Below are positions 1 through 14,000 of a stretch of 64,000 bases of DNA, piece after piece (position 1 is the first letter of the stretch; each line of letters opens with the position of its first letter). The stretch is from Escarpia spicata (Eukaryota > Annelida > Polychaeta > Sabellida > Siboglinidae). The translations under genes were made by a program, and so were the position numbers. The DNA lies in the NCBI GenBank assembly GCA_963995525.1, contig OZ023209.1, positions 35,501,179-35,565,178 on the forward strand, read 5' to 3'. The notes under the pieces are model-generated. The model was not told where the DNA came from, made no database searches, and saw only the letters and a program-made list of their open reading frames with translations.

Positions 1-1110
1 CAGAGACAGTACTGTTATTCGAGGCTTTTTGGTATAACATCTTTTAAGATCTTCCACAAAATATCATATTCACGTATAGCGTAATATTCGGCTTGTATCG
101 GTATACAGATTTGAATTTGGAGAGAGGCAGTACTTAATATGAAATCCCCAAAAGGCACTTCACTGACATACCCGATACTAAAATGGCGTCCACTACGCAC
201 CGCTTAGACTATAAGTTATTTGGCATTATCTCACTAACAATGTATTCTTGCCATTAACGCAGCAGTATTTTGTTCTGTATGTACCAATTGTGTATTGAAA
301 GTCCAATATGTACGTAGGCATATCATCTGTTTAATGAACGTTTAATACATTAACTATTCATTCATTACAAATTAACATATACAACAGTATAGCACATGGC
401 AAAATATATGCCTCATATCTGACCGATTCAATATTTCTTATCACATTATGGTTTCATATATACACAAGACATAAAAGTTGTTAACCGGAGTACATTGGTC
501 AGAATACACACCTTCTGACCGAGGTCCAACCGAGGATGGCCTTGGTTAATTTGATGTACACCATGGTTAGCCGTTAAGAACCTGGTTTTGTGTGAACTGT
601 GTATGTATAAACAACTGGCGAATAATCAAAAGCTGTCTCCATACATTCGCCTTGAGGCTCGTCCTCATTTCACTTAAATAAACATATTTGACACTGCTGT
701 AACACATTTATGAATCTCGAATACATCTGTTATTCGACGCTCTTTTGTATTACGTCTTCGTCTTATGAATGATGTTTCAGCAAATATCTTCCACTAAATA
801 TTGTATTCACGTGACTGATGTAATATTCGGCTGGTGTCGGCATACAAATATAAAAAAATAGGAAAGAAGCAGTACTTAATATGAATTCCCACAAGGTATA
901 CCCAATATTAATAGACGTCTGCTACGCACTGTTTAAACTCTTTGTTCTTTGGCATGATCTCACTGTCAGTGTATTATTGCCATTAACACAACACTAGTAC
1001 TGTATCTATCAGTTGTAGTTGCGTGTATATTTACATACATACAAATTATACACAAAATAACACGTAAGGAAACAGTTGTATTTGACCGATACCGTTAAGA
1101 TCTGGCAAGT
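1..1110. repeat. Tandem copies of a ~0.7-kb dispersed repeat
   Basis: A block that begins with GTTATTCGA near base 15 starts again near 729, a period of about 0.71 kb. Further diverged copies begin near 4,823 and 20,059. Shared landmarks in order are the TTATTCGACGC block, a GTTTAAACTC-like block with TTGCCATTAACACAAC (the satellite monomer equivalent), TTCATTACAAAT, and a stretch rich in ACCGAGG words. No open reading frame of note is present. The repeat has no recognised transposase or reverse transcriptase, so its class is unknown. Confidence 0.75.
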
Positions 1111-1149
1111 GCAGTTGCATCTGAACTGCGTCTGTATTGATCAGAAATC

Positions 1150-2590
1150 AGGGATTGTTTATTCGACGTTGACATATAAAGAAATGCAATATACTACGAA
1201 TTAATACCAAATGTAAGAATTTATAAAGATTAATATCCATGTTTTTCCGGGACACTGCCAATAAATTTATCATAATGTTAGTTCTTAATACCAGTGTCCT
1301 GTAGCAGTGAAATAACACAATTTGCCAAGAGTACATAAGCCATGTTCTTGTCTTCAGCCAACAGACTGCCTCACAGAGAAGTGGGCTATACATGTGTGGT
1401 TTACAACCATTTATTAGGATGCCTGCTGATATGTCGAGTGTTTGAGTGCTCCATTAATTGATGTGGCAGCTAACGGCTTTTGCAAATTAGTTGAGTGATT
1501 TACATATTGGAATTGTGTATTAATCTTTTCTAAAACAATTATTACGTTAACACTTTGAATAGTTATGTATGTATTCAGTGCTTAACTATTTATGTTGGAA
1601 AACATAATGGTGAATATGATGATATTGCTTTCAATTTAAATATTTTTATGTCGTTTTCGCTACGTTTAATGTACAAATGTGATGGTTTGTAAGGCAAATC
1701 ATTTTAACAATATACGTTCAGCCTGTCAAGAATATACGTCAAAATATGTACAATGATAGAAATTTGTCTTGCCACATGAGTGAAATTGTACACTTTATTT
1801 ATTTAGCAATGTTTGTTTTCTGTGTAATAGGGCAAGTAATTTAAGTATACTATTTCAATTTACTCTTATGTAATACAGTAATGAATTATTTATTCGACAA
1901 GACAAGTAACGTATACAACAAGTACTCCGAATTAATACAAATCTGCCAATTAATAAATATTAGTGTTAATTATGAAAAGTATATATATATATATATATGT
2001 ACATATATACATACATAGCATCTATGTTAGTCTCGGAGACTGTCACTAAGACAATCCTAAAATTAGGTAATTCGCCACCAGTACACAAGACATGTTCCTA
2101 TGTTCAGCCAACAGACGGCCTCACAGAGGACTATACACGTGTGGTTTACAACCTTTTATTAAGACACCTGCTGATTCGTGATGTCTTTGTATGTCCCATT
2201 AATTGCCCTGGCTGCTAATGGATTTAGCTAATTAGTTGAGTGATTTACATCTTGGAGTGGTGTATTAAACTTTTCCAAAACAATTATAATGTTAAAATAG
2301 TGAATAGTTATACATTCAATACTGGACTATTCATGTTCAAAAAATATGGTGACTATGATATTACTTTCAGTTTACATAATTTGATGGCGTTTTCGCACAA
2401 TTTAATGTACAAATTGTGATTGTCTGGAATGCAAATAGATTGATAAATTCTTGTTCAGTGTCCCATGAATATACATGAAGATTATGTTAACGATTTGTAA
2501 ATGGTATGTCACATGCATGATATTGTGTATTCTTTATTTAGTAATTGTACTATTATCCTAATGTTTCAAGTTTGTTGCAGGCAATACATG
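1150..2590. repeat. Tandem pair of a ~0.74-kb repeat
   Basis: Bases 1,150-1,880 and about 1,885-2,590 align in order. Both contain TTTATTCGAC, an ACGAATTAATAC-like block, CAGCCAACAGAC followed by CCTCACAGAG, GTGTGGTTTACAACC and GTTTTCGC. The offset is about 0.73-0.75 kb. A third, shorter copy lies at about 21,000-21,290 on the other side of the satellite. Short ORFs inside differ between copies and look accidental. Confidence 0.7.
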
Positions 2591-3574
2591 TATTCATGAA
2601 CTTTTATTTATTTTCATAATGCGATAATATATTATACTGACTGTACGTGTTGTCGGAAATATGTTTTGATTGTTGGATGGGGATATACAGCATTGTTTTC
2701 CTTTCTCTGTGTTCAAAACTTGTTAACGAAACTCGTTGTAATTTGTGAAACAGTACATCGAACAACAGACCACAAAAAAGACATGCCAACTACGAAGAAG
2801 TCACAAACCCAAACACCCAAAAACATTGAGCAAATTGTTGAGCGCCTTGAACATCTGGTCAGGCAGAGCCAGAACTGTGAACTATGTGAAATACAGTCAA
2901 TTAAGGCGAGAGTCAAGAGTAGTTAGATCTTAGCTGGCTGCCAATAGCATCCCTGGAGTGCCATGTAGGCTGTTCTGAATAACATCAGCTGGCAACAGGA
3001 AGATGCAATCAAACTAACCAGGCTAGCTGGTACAGGGATTATACACTGATTGGAGTATTTTAATCACCAGTTGTGTGCATGTGCAAGAGCCCCTTTTACA
3101 GTGAGAAGTTAGTCCGGATTAAGTCAAAAACCACTGCGAAAGCTACTTAGTCCGGATTAGTTATTTCTCTAAAATAATTGGATTAGTGTTTCGGGAGAAA
3201 GGTTATCCCGGCATAACTGCACTATGAAAGGGACAAGTTTCTTAGCAATCAATAGGAGAGTTTTAGCATGATTTTTGGTTATACTTTGATTCGGCATGCT
3301 TAGGTGCCTCACGTCTTGGCAATGTGATTGTCAGAACTCTTCCAGCTGCAAAATATAATTTGTGATTTGTGTAAAGGACTATTTGGGGTTTATTGGAAAA
3401 ACTTTCAGAAAGCAAATACTTGCTGCTGGGTTGATCATAGAATGATGTATTTGTGGATACGTAATGGGGGAAGAGCTGAAATAAATCAGGAATATATGGC
3501 TCGGTCTGCAGATCTTGACATACTTGACATACGGAATCATTTTGTGGGGATCCACATACAAAACACATCTCGAA
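2591..3574. other. No gene recognised
   Basis: AT-rich sequence with only short overlapping ORFs on both strands (longest about 100 codons near 3.26-3.64 kb). None of their translations resembles a family I know, and no splice-bounded exon is convincing. The last part may be diverged LINE sequence leading into the LINE fragment that follows. Confidence 0.5.
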
Positions 3575-4365
3575 AAAGTATTCATTATGCCAAAAAACCT
3601 ATTGGGAACATTCGCATCCCCTCTTTGCATGTTTAAATCTAACAAAATTGCATAATATTTATGAAATTGAAGTTGGAAAATTTATGTATAATTATGTCCA
3701 CGGTAGTCTGCCACATTCATTATCGGATTTTTTTACATTTACCTATGACATTCACTTTTACAAAACAAGACAAACCTGTAATATGCGTCCTATTATTAGT
3801 TCTACTCGAACAGTTTGCTATGTAAAGGTCCGATGATCTGGAATACAATTCCAACTGTTATACAACATAAACCCAATTTAAATAGTTTTATATTATCATT
3901 AACGACAAAAGTTGTAAGGGGGTATGGTGTTCTAGTTTATTTTCATTCTACCTCGAAACGTCTGACATATGTGTTTGATATAATGTTATTCTACTTAGGT
4001 GTTATACCATTGCTGAAGCTTGGCATAACCACATGTTTTGTTTCGCAAGACTACTTATGTGAACATTTATCATCTAATATTAATGTTATTAAATGTTTAC
4101 ATATATGTTCTATTGATTATAGCAACGTAACCAACACACTACACGTGAAATCATTGTTAATAATAGTTATTTTGGGGATGACGGCGACTAGTTGACTTAA
4201 TCATTATCATCTTATATTGGAATAATTAAAACAAACTCGTTACGCCTTAATTGGCTCCGCTGTCAACCTGGAATTGTATATCATGTTGTCAATTGTTTTA
4301 CGGATTGTTTATATTTGTATATATGATTTATACAATTCCAAATAAAACATACTACTACTACTACT
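3575..4365 (+). mobile_element. LINE 3' end (C-terminus and 3' UTR), degenerate
   Basis: The translation at about 3,597-3,945 has the layout of the C-terminal tail of CR1/Jockey-group LINE ORF2. It has a YWEHSHPLF block, then LHNIYEIEVGKFMYNYVHG, LPHSLSDFF, and finally GPMIWNTIP followed by LNSF. It is broken by at least two frame changes. The AT-rich 3' UTR ends in a short ACT-repeat tail (4,350-4,366), as is usual for these elements. The upstream reverse transcriptase is absent, consistent with 5' truncation. Family assignment is by pattern recognition only. Confidence 0.6.
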
Positions 4366-4544
4366 AGATCCACATTGTCTAGCATATCGACCATTTCCAT
4401 CAGTGTACAAAGGAACAGCCGGATTGAAGTGCGACAGAAGTAGCATATCCTGAAGTAGGTGACATTGAAGATATGGTTGATGAAGTCAATACTAACCAGT
4501 TGTAATTTTGAAATATAATAACATGTAATTATAATTATGTTTTC

Positions 4545-5030
4545 ATATATACACAAGACATAAAAGTTGTTAACCGGAGGACATTGGTCAGAATACATAC
4601 CTTCTAACCGAGGTCCTACCGCCAACCGAGGATGCCCTGTGTTAATTTGATGTACACCACGGTTAGCCGTTATGCGCCTGGTTTTGTGTGAACTGTGTAT
4701 GTATAAATAACTCTCGAATCATCAAAATCTGTCTTCACACATTCGCTTTGAGGCTCGTCCTCACTTCACTTAAATGAACAACTCTGACACTGCCATAACA
4801 CATTTACGAATGTCGAATACATCCGTTATTCGACGCTCTTTTATATTACGTCTTCGTCTTACGAAGGACGTTTCAGCAAATACCTTCCACTAAATATCAT
4901 ATTCACGTGACCGATGTAATACTCGGCTGGTGTCCGTATACAAATATGACTTCGGAAAAAGGCAGTTCTTAATATGAACTTCCACAAGGCACTTCACTGG
5001 CACACCCAATATTAAGACGGCGTCCGCTAC
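4545..5030. repeat. Left flanking copy of the 0.7-kb dispersed repeat
   Basis: This matches 470-900 in order: the ATATATACACAAGACATAAA block, GTTGTTAACCGGAG, ACCGAGGTCC, GTTATTCGACGCTC and TATTCACGTGAC. It runs directly into the satellite at the position where other copies carry a single monomer-like block. The satellite therefore appears to be an internal expansion of this repeat. Confidence 0.7.
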
Positions 5031-8000
5031 GCACTGTTTAAACTCGAAGTTCTTTGGCATGATCTCACTAACAATGTATTGTTGCCATTAACACAACACT
5101 ATTACTCTATCTATCAGTTGTGTTTTGAAAGTTCTGTTTAAACTCGAAGTTCTTTGGCATGATCTCACTAACAATGTATTGTTGCCATTAACACAACACT
5201 ATTACTCTATCTATCAGTTGTGTTTTGAAAGTTCTGTTTAAACTCTAAGTTCTTTGGCGTGATCTCACTAACAATGTATTGTTGCCATTAACACAACACT
5301 ATTACTCTATCTATCAGTTGTGTTTTGAAAGTTCTGTTTAAACTCTAAGTTCTTTGGCATGATCTCACTAACAATGTATTGTTGCCATTAACACAACACT
5401 ATTACTCTATCTATCAGTTGTGTTTTGAAAGTTCTGTTTAAACTCTAAGTTCTTTGGCGTGATCTCACTAACAATGTATTGTTGCCATTAACACAACACT
5501 ATTACTCTATCTATCAGTTGTGTTTTGAAAGTTCTGTTTAAACTCTAAGTTCTTTGGCATGATCTCACTAACAATGTATTGTTGCCATTAACACAACACT
5601 ATTACTCTATCTATCAGTTGTGTTTTGAAAGTTATGTTTAAACTCTAAGTTCTTTGGCATGATCTCACTAACAATGTATTGTTGCCATTAACACAACACT
5701 ATTACTCTATCTATCAGTTGTGTTTTGAAAGTTCTGTTTAAACTCTAAGTTCTTTGGCATGATCTCACTAACAATGTATTGTTGCCATTAACACAACACT
5801 ATTACTCTATCTATCAGTTGTGTTTTGAAAGTTCTGTTTAAACTCGAAGTTCTTTGGCGTGATCTCACTAACAATGTATTGTTGCCATTAACACAACACT
5901 ATTACTCTATCTATCAGTTGTGTTTTGAAAGTTCTGTTTAAACTCGAAGTTCTTTGGCATGATCTCACTAACAATGTATTGTTGCCATTAACACAACACT
6001 ATTACTCTATCTATCAGTTGTGTTTTGAAAGTTCTGTTTAAACTCTAAGTTCTTTGGCATGATCTCACTAACAATGTATTGTTGCCATTAACACAACACT
6101 ATTACTCTATCTATCAGTTGTGTTTTGAAAGTTCTGTTTAAACTCGAAGTTCTTTGGCGTGATCTCACTAACAATGTATTGTTGCCATTAACACAACACT
6201 ATTACTCTATCTATCAGTTGTGTTTTGAAAGTTCTGTTTAAACTCTAAGTTCTTTGGCGTGATCTCACTAACAATGTATTGTTGCCATTAACACAACACT
6301 ATTACTCTATCTATCAGTTGTGTTTTGAAAGTTCTGTTTAAACTCTAAGTTCTTTGGCGTGATCTCACTAACAATGTATTGTTGCCATTAACACAACACT
6401 ATTACTCTATCTATCAGTTGTGTTTTGAAAGTTCTGTTTAAACTCTAAGTTCTTTGGCATGATCTCACTAACAATGTATTGTTGCCATTAACACAACACT
6501 ATTACTCTATCTATCAGTTGTGTTTTGAAAGTTCTGTTTAAACTCGAAGTTCTTTGGCATGATCTCACTAACAATGTATTGTTGCCATTAACACAACACT
6601 ATTACTCTATCTATCAGTTGTGTTTTGAAAGTTCTGTTTAAACTCGAAGTTCTTTGGCATGATCTCACTAACAATGTATTGTTGCCATTAACACAACACT
6701 ATTACTCTATCTATCAGTTGTGTTTTGAAAGTTCTGTTTAAACTCTAAGTTCTTTGGCGTGATCTCACTAACAATGCATTGTTGCCATTAACACAACACT
6801 ATTACTCTATCTATCAGTTGTGTTTTGAAAGTTCTGTTTAAACTCTAAGTTCTTTGGCGTGATCTCACTAACAATGTATTGTTGCCATTAACACAACACT
6901 ATTACTCTATCTATCAGTTGTGTTTTGAAAGTTCTGTTTAAACTCTAAGTTCTTTGGCGTGATCTCACTAACAATGTATTGTTGCCATTAACACAACACT
7001 ATTACTCTATCTATCAGTTGTGTTTTGAAAGTTCTGTTTAAACTCTAAGTTCTTTGGCATGATCTCACTAACAATGTATTGTTGCCATTAACACAACACT
7101 ATTACTCTATCTATCAGTTGTGTTTTGAAAGTTCTGTTTAAACTCGAAGTTCTTTGGCATGATCTCACTAACAATGTATTGTTGCCATTAACACAACACT
7201 ATTACTCTATCTATCAGTTGTGTTTTGAAAGTTATGTTTAAACTCTAAGTTCTTTGGCATGATCTCACTAACAATGTATTGTTGCCATTAACACAACACT
7301 ATTACTCTATCTATCAGTTGTGTTTTGAAAGTTCTGTTTAAACTCGAAGTTCTTTGGCATGATCTCACTAACAATGTATTGTTGCCATTAACACAACACT
7401 ATTACTCTATCTATCAGTTGTGTTTTGAAAGTTCTGTTTAAACTCGAAGTTCTTTGGCATGATCTCACTAACAATATATTGTTGCCATTAACACAACACT
7501 ATTACTCTATCTATCAGTTGTGTTTTGAAAGTTCTGTTTAAACTCTAAGTTCTTTGGCATGATCTCACTAACAATGTATTGTTGCCATTAACACAACACT
7601 ATTACTCTATCTATCAGTTGTGTTTTGAAAGTTCTGTTTAAACTCGAAGTTCTTTGGCATGATCTCACTAACAATGTATTGTTGCCATTAACACAACACT
7701 ATTACTCTATCTATCAGTTGTGTTTTGAAAGTTCTGTTTAAACTCGAAGTTCTTTGGCATGATCTCACTAACAATGTATTGTTGCCATTAACACAACACT
7801 ATTACTCTATCTATCAGTTGTGTTTTGAAAGTTCTGTTTAAACTCTAAGTTCTTTGGCATGATCTCACTAACAATGTATTGTTGCCATTAACACAACACT
7901 ATTACTCTATCTATCACTGGTGTTTTGAAAGTTCTGTTTAAACTCTAAGTTCTTTGGCGTGATCTCACTAACAATGTATTGTTGCCATTAACACAACACT

Positions 8001-11000
8001 ATTACTCTATCTATCAGTTGTGTTTTGAAAGTTCTGTTTAAACTATAAGTTCTTTGGCGTGATCTCACTAACAATGTATTGTTGCCATTAACACAACACT
8101 ATTACTCTATCTATCAGTTGTGTTTTGAAAGTTCTGTTTAAACTCGAAGTTCTTTGGCATGATCTCACTAACAATGTATTGTTGCCATTAACACAACACT
8201 ATTACTCTATCTATCAGTTGTGTTTTGAAAGTTCTGTTTAAACTCGAAGTTCTTTGGCATGATCTCACTAACAATGTATTGTTGCCATTAACACAACACT
8301 CTTACTCTATCTATCAGTTGTGTTTTGAAAGTTCTGTTTAAACTCGAAGTTCTTTGGCATGATCTCACTAACAATGTATTGTTGCCATTAACACAACACT
8401 ATTACTCTATCTATCAGTTGTGTTTTGAAAGTTCTGTTTAAACTCGAAGTTCTTTGGCGTGATCTCACTAACAATGTATTGTTGCCATTAACACAACACT
8501 ATTACTCTATCTATCAGTTGTGTTTTGAAAGTTCTGTTTAAACTCTAAGTTCTTTGGCGTGATCTCACTAACAATGTATTGTTGCCATTAACACAACACT
8601 ATTACTCTATCTATCAGTTGTGTTTTGAAAGTTCTGTTTAAACTCTAAGTTCTTTGGCGTGATCTCACTAACAATGTATTGTTGCCATTAACACAACACT
8701 ATTACTCTATCTATCAGTTGTGTTTTGAAAGTTCTGTTTAAACTCTAAGTTCTTTGGCGTGATCTCACTAACAATGTATTGTTGCCATTAACACAACACT
8801 ATTACTCTATCTATCAGTTGTGTTTTGAAAGTTCTGTTTAAACTCTAAGTTCTTTGGCGTGATCTCACTAACAATGTATTGTTGCCATTAACACAACACT
8901 ATTACTCTATCTATCAGTTGTGTTTTGAAAGTTCTGTTTAAACTCTAAGTTCTTTGGCATGATCTCACTAACAATGTATTGTTGCCATTAACACAACACT
9001 ATTACTCTATCTATCAGTTGTGTTTTGAAAGTTCTGTTTAAACTCTAAGTTCTTTGGCATGATCTCACTAACAATGTATTGTTGCCATTAACACAACACT
9101 ATTACTCTATCTATCAGTTGTGTTTTGAAAGTTCTGTTTAAACTCTAAGTTCTTTGGCATGATCTCACTAACAATGTATTGTTGCCATTAACACAACACT
9201 ATTACTCTATCTATCAGTTGTGTTTTGAAAGTTCTGTTTAAACTCTAAGTTCTTTGGCATGATCTCACTAACAATGTATTGTTGCCATTAACACAACACT
9301 ATTACTCTATCTATCAGTTGTGTTTTGAAAGTTCTGTTTAAACTCGAAGTTCTTTGGCATGATCTCACTAACAATGTATTGTTGCCATTAACACAACACT
9401 ATTACTCTATCTATCAGTTGTGTTTTGAAAGTTCTGTTTAAACTCTAAGTTCTTTGGCATGATCTCACTAACAATGTATTGTTGCCATTAACACAACACT
9501 ATTACTCTATCTATCAGTTGTGTTTTGAAAGTTCTGTTTAAACTCTAACTTCTTTGGCATGATCTCACTAACAATGTATTGTTGCCATTAACACAACACT
9601 ATTACTCTATCTATCAGTTGTGTTTTGAAAGTTCTGTTTAAACTCGAAGTTCTTTGGCATGATCTCACTAACAATGTATTGTTGCCATTAACACAACACT
9701 ATTACTCTATCTATCAGTTGTGTTTTGAAAGTTATGTTTAAACTCTAAGTTCTTTGGCATGATCTCACTAACAATGTATTGTTGCCATTAACACAACACT
9801 ATTACTCTATCTATCAGTTGTGTTTTGAAAGTTCTGTTTAAACTCGAAGTTCTTTGGCATGATCTCACTAACAATGTATTGTTGCCATTAACACAACACT
9901 ATTACTCTATCTATCAGTTGTGTTTTGAAAGTTCTGTTTAAACTCGAAGTTCTTTGGCATGATCTCACTAACAATATATTGTTGCCATTAACACAACACT
10001 ATTACTCTATCTATCAGTTGTGTTTTGAAAGTTCTGTTTAAACTCTAAGTTCTTTGGCATGATCTCACTAACAATGTATTGTTGCCATTAACACAACACT
10101 ATTACTCTATCTATCAGTTGTGTTTTGAAAGTTCTGTTTAAACTCGAAGTTCTTTGGCATGATCTCACTAACAATGTATTGTTGCCATTAACACAACACT
10201 ATTACTCTATCTATCAGTTGTGTTTTGAAAGTTCTGTTTAAACTCTAAGTTCTTTGGCATGATCTCACTAACAATGTATTGTTGCCATTAACACAACACT
10301 ATTACTCTATCTATCACTGGTGTTTTGAAAGTTCTGTTTAAACTCTAAGTTCTTTGGCGTGATCTCACTAACAATGTATTGTTGCCATTAACACAACACT
10401 ATTACTCTATCTATCAGTTGTGTTTTGAAAGTTCTGTTTAAACTCTAAGTTCTTTGGCATGATCTCACTAACAATGTATTGTTGCCATTAACACAACACT
10501 ATTACTCTATCTATCAGTTGTGTTTTGAAAGTTATGTTTAAACTCTAAGTTCTTTGGCATGATCTCACTAACAATGTATTGTTGCCATTAACACAACACT
10601 ATTACTCTATCTATCAGTTGTGTTTTGAAAGTTCTGTTTAAACTCTAAGTTCTTTGGCATGATCTCACTAACAATGTATTGTTGCCATTAACACAACACT
10701 ATTACTCTATCTATCAGTTGTGTTTTGAAAGTTCTGTTTAAACTCGAAGTTCTTTGGCGTGATCTCACTAACAATGTATTGTTGCCATTAACACAACACT
10801 ATTACTCTATCTATCAGTTGTGTTTTGAAAGTTCTGTTTAAACTCGAAGTTCTTTGGCATGATCTCACTAACAATGTATTGTTGCCATTAACACAACACT
10901 ATTACTCTATCTATCAGTTGTGTTTTGAAAGTTCTGTTTAAACTCTAAGTTCTTTGGCATGATCTCACTAACAATGTATTGTTGCCATTAACACAACACT

Positions 11001-14000
11001 ATTACTCTATCTATCAGTTGTGTTTTGAAAGTTCTGTTTAAACTCGAAGTTCTTTGGCGTGATCTCACTAACAATGTATTGTTGCCATTAACACAACACT
11101 ATTACTCTATCTATCAGTTGTGTTTTGAAAGTTCTGTTTAAACTCTAAGTTCTTTGGCGTGATCTCACTAACAATGTATTGTTGCCATTAACACAACACT
11201 ATTACTCTATCTATCAGTTGTGTTTTGAAAGTTCTGTTTAAACTCTAAGTTCTTTGGCGTGATCTCACTAACAATGTATTGTTGCCATTAACACAACACT
11301 ATTACTCTATCTATCAGTTGTGTTTTGAAAGTTCTGTTTAAACTCTAAGTTCTTTGGCATGATCTCACTAACAATGTATTGTTGCCATTAACACAACACT
11401 ATTACTCTATCTATCAGTTGTGTTTTGAAAGTTCTGTTTAAACTCGAAGTTCTTTGGCATGATCTCACTAACAATGTATTGTTGCCATTAACACAACACT
11501 ATTACTCTATCTATCAGTTGTGTTTTGAAAGTTCTGTTTAAACTCGAAGTTCTTTGGCATGATCTCACTAACAATGTATTGTTGCCATTAACACAACACT
11601 ATTACTCTATCTATCAGTTGTGTTTTGAAAGTTCTGTTTAAACTCTAAGTTCTTTGGCGTGATCTCACTAACAATGCATTGTTGCCATTAACACAACACT
11701 ATTACTCTATCTATCAGTTGTGTTTTGAAAGTTCTGTTTAAACTCTAAGTTCTTTGGCGTGATCTCACTAACAATGTATTGTTGCCATTAACACAACACT
11801 ATTACTCTATCTATCAGTTGTGTTTTGAAAGTTCTGTTTAAACTCTAAGTTCTTTGGCGTGATCTCACTAACAATGTATTGTTGCCATTAACACAACACT
11901 ATTACTCTATCTATCAGTTGTGTTTTGAAAGTTCTGTTTAAACTCTAAGTTCTTTGGCATGATCTCACTAACAATGTATTGTTGCCATTAACACAACACT
12001 ATTACTCTATCTATCAGTTGTGTTTTGAAAGTTCTGTTTAAACTCGAAGTTCTTTGGCATGATCTCACTAACAATGTATTGTTGCCATTAACACAACACT
12101 ATTACTCTATCTATCAGTTGTGTTTTGAAAGTTATGTTTAAACTCTAAGTTCTTTGGCATGATCTCACTAACAATGTATTGTTGCCATTAACACAACACT
12201 ATTACTCTATCTATCAGTTGTGTTTTGAAAGTTCTGTTTAAACTCGAAGTTCTTTGGCATGATCTCACTAACAATGTATTGTTGCCATTAACACAACACT
12301 ATTACTCTATCTATCAGTTGTGTTTTGAAAGTTCTGTTTAAACTCGAAGTTCTTTGGCATGATCTCACTAACAATATATTGTTGCCATTAACACAACACT
12401 ATTACTCTATCTATCAGTTGTGTTTTGAAAGTTCTGTTTAAACTCTAAGTTCTTTGGCATGATCTCACTAACAATGTATTGTTGCCATTAACACAACACT
12501 ATTACTCTATCTATCAGTTGTGTTTTGAAAGTTCTGTTTAAACTCGAAGTTCTTTGGCATGATCTCACTAACAATGTATTGTTGCCATTAACACAACACT
12601 ATTACTCTATCTATCAGTTGTGTTTTGAAAGTTCTGTTTAAACTCGAAGTTCTTTGGCATGATCTCACTAACAATGTATTGTTGCCATTAACACAACACT
12701 ATTACTCTATCTATCAGTTGTGTTTTGAAAGTTCTGTTTAAACTCTAAGTTCTTTGGCATGATCTCACTAACAATGTATTGTTGCCATTAACACAACACT
12801 ATTACTCTATCTATCACTGGTGTTTTGAAAGTTCTGTTTAAACTCTAAGTTCTTTGGCGTGATCTCACTAACAATGTATTGTTGCCATTAACACAACACT
12901 ATTACTCTATCTATCAGTTGTGTTTTGAAAGTTCTGTTTAAACTATAAGTTCTTTGGCGTGATCTCACTAACAATGTATTGTTGCCATTAACACAACACT
13001 ATTACTCTATCTATCAGTTGTGTTTTGAAAGTTCTGTTTAAACTCGAAGTTCTTTGGCATGATCTCACTAACAATGTATTGTTGCCATTAACACAACACT
13101 ATTACTCTATCTATCAGTTGTGTTTTGAAAGTTCTGTTTAAACTCGAAGTTCTTTGGCATGATCTCACTAACAATGTATTGTTGCCATTAACACAACACT
13201 CTTACTCTATCTATCAGTTGTGTTTTGAAAGTTCTGTTTAAACTCGAAGTTCTTTGGCATGATCTCACTAACAATGTATTGTTGCCATTAACACAACACT
13301 ATTACTCTATCTATCAGTTGTGTTTTGAAAGTTCTGTTTAAACTCGAAGTTCTTTGGCGTGATCTCACTAACAATGTATTGTTGCCATTAACACAACACT
13401 ATTACTCTATCTATCAGTTGTGTTTTGAAAGTTCTGTTTAAACTCTAAGTTCTTTGGCGTGATCTCACTAACAATGTATTGTTGCCATTAACACAACACT
13501 ATTACTCTATCTATCAGTTGTGTTTTGAAAGTTCTGTTTAAACTCTAAGTTCTTTGGCGTGATCTCACTAACAATGTATTGTTGCCATTAACACAACACT
13601 ATTACTCTATCTATCAGTTGTGTTTTGAAAGTTCTGTTTAAACTCTAAGTTCTTTGGCGTGATCTCACTAACAATGTATTGTTGCCATTAACACAACACT
13701 ATTACTCTATCTATCAGTTGTGTTTTGAAAGTTCTGTTTAAACTCTAAGTTCTTTGGCGTGATCTCACTAACAATGTATTGTTGCCATTAACACAACACT
13801 ATTACTCTATCTATCAGTTGTGTTTTGAAAGTTCTGTTTAAACTCTAAGTTCTTTGGCATGATCTCACTAACAATGTATTGTTGCCATTAACACAACACT
13901 ATTACTCTATCTATCAGTTGTGTTTTGAAAGTTCTGTTTAAACTCTAAGTTCTTTGGCATGATCTCACTAACAATGTATTGTTGCCATTAACACAACACT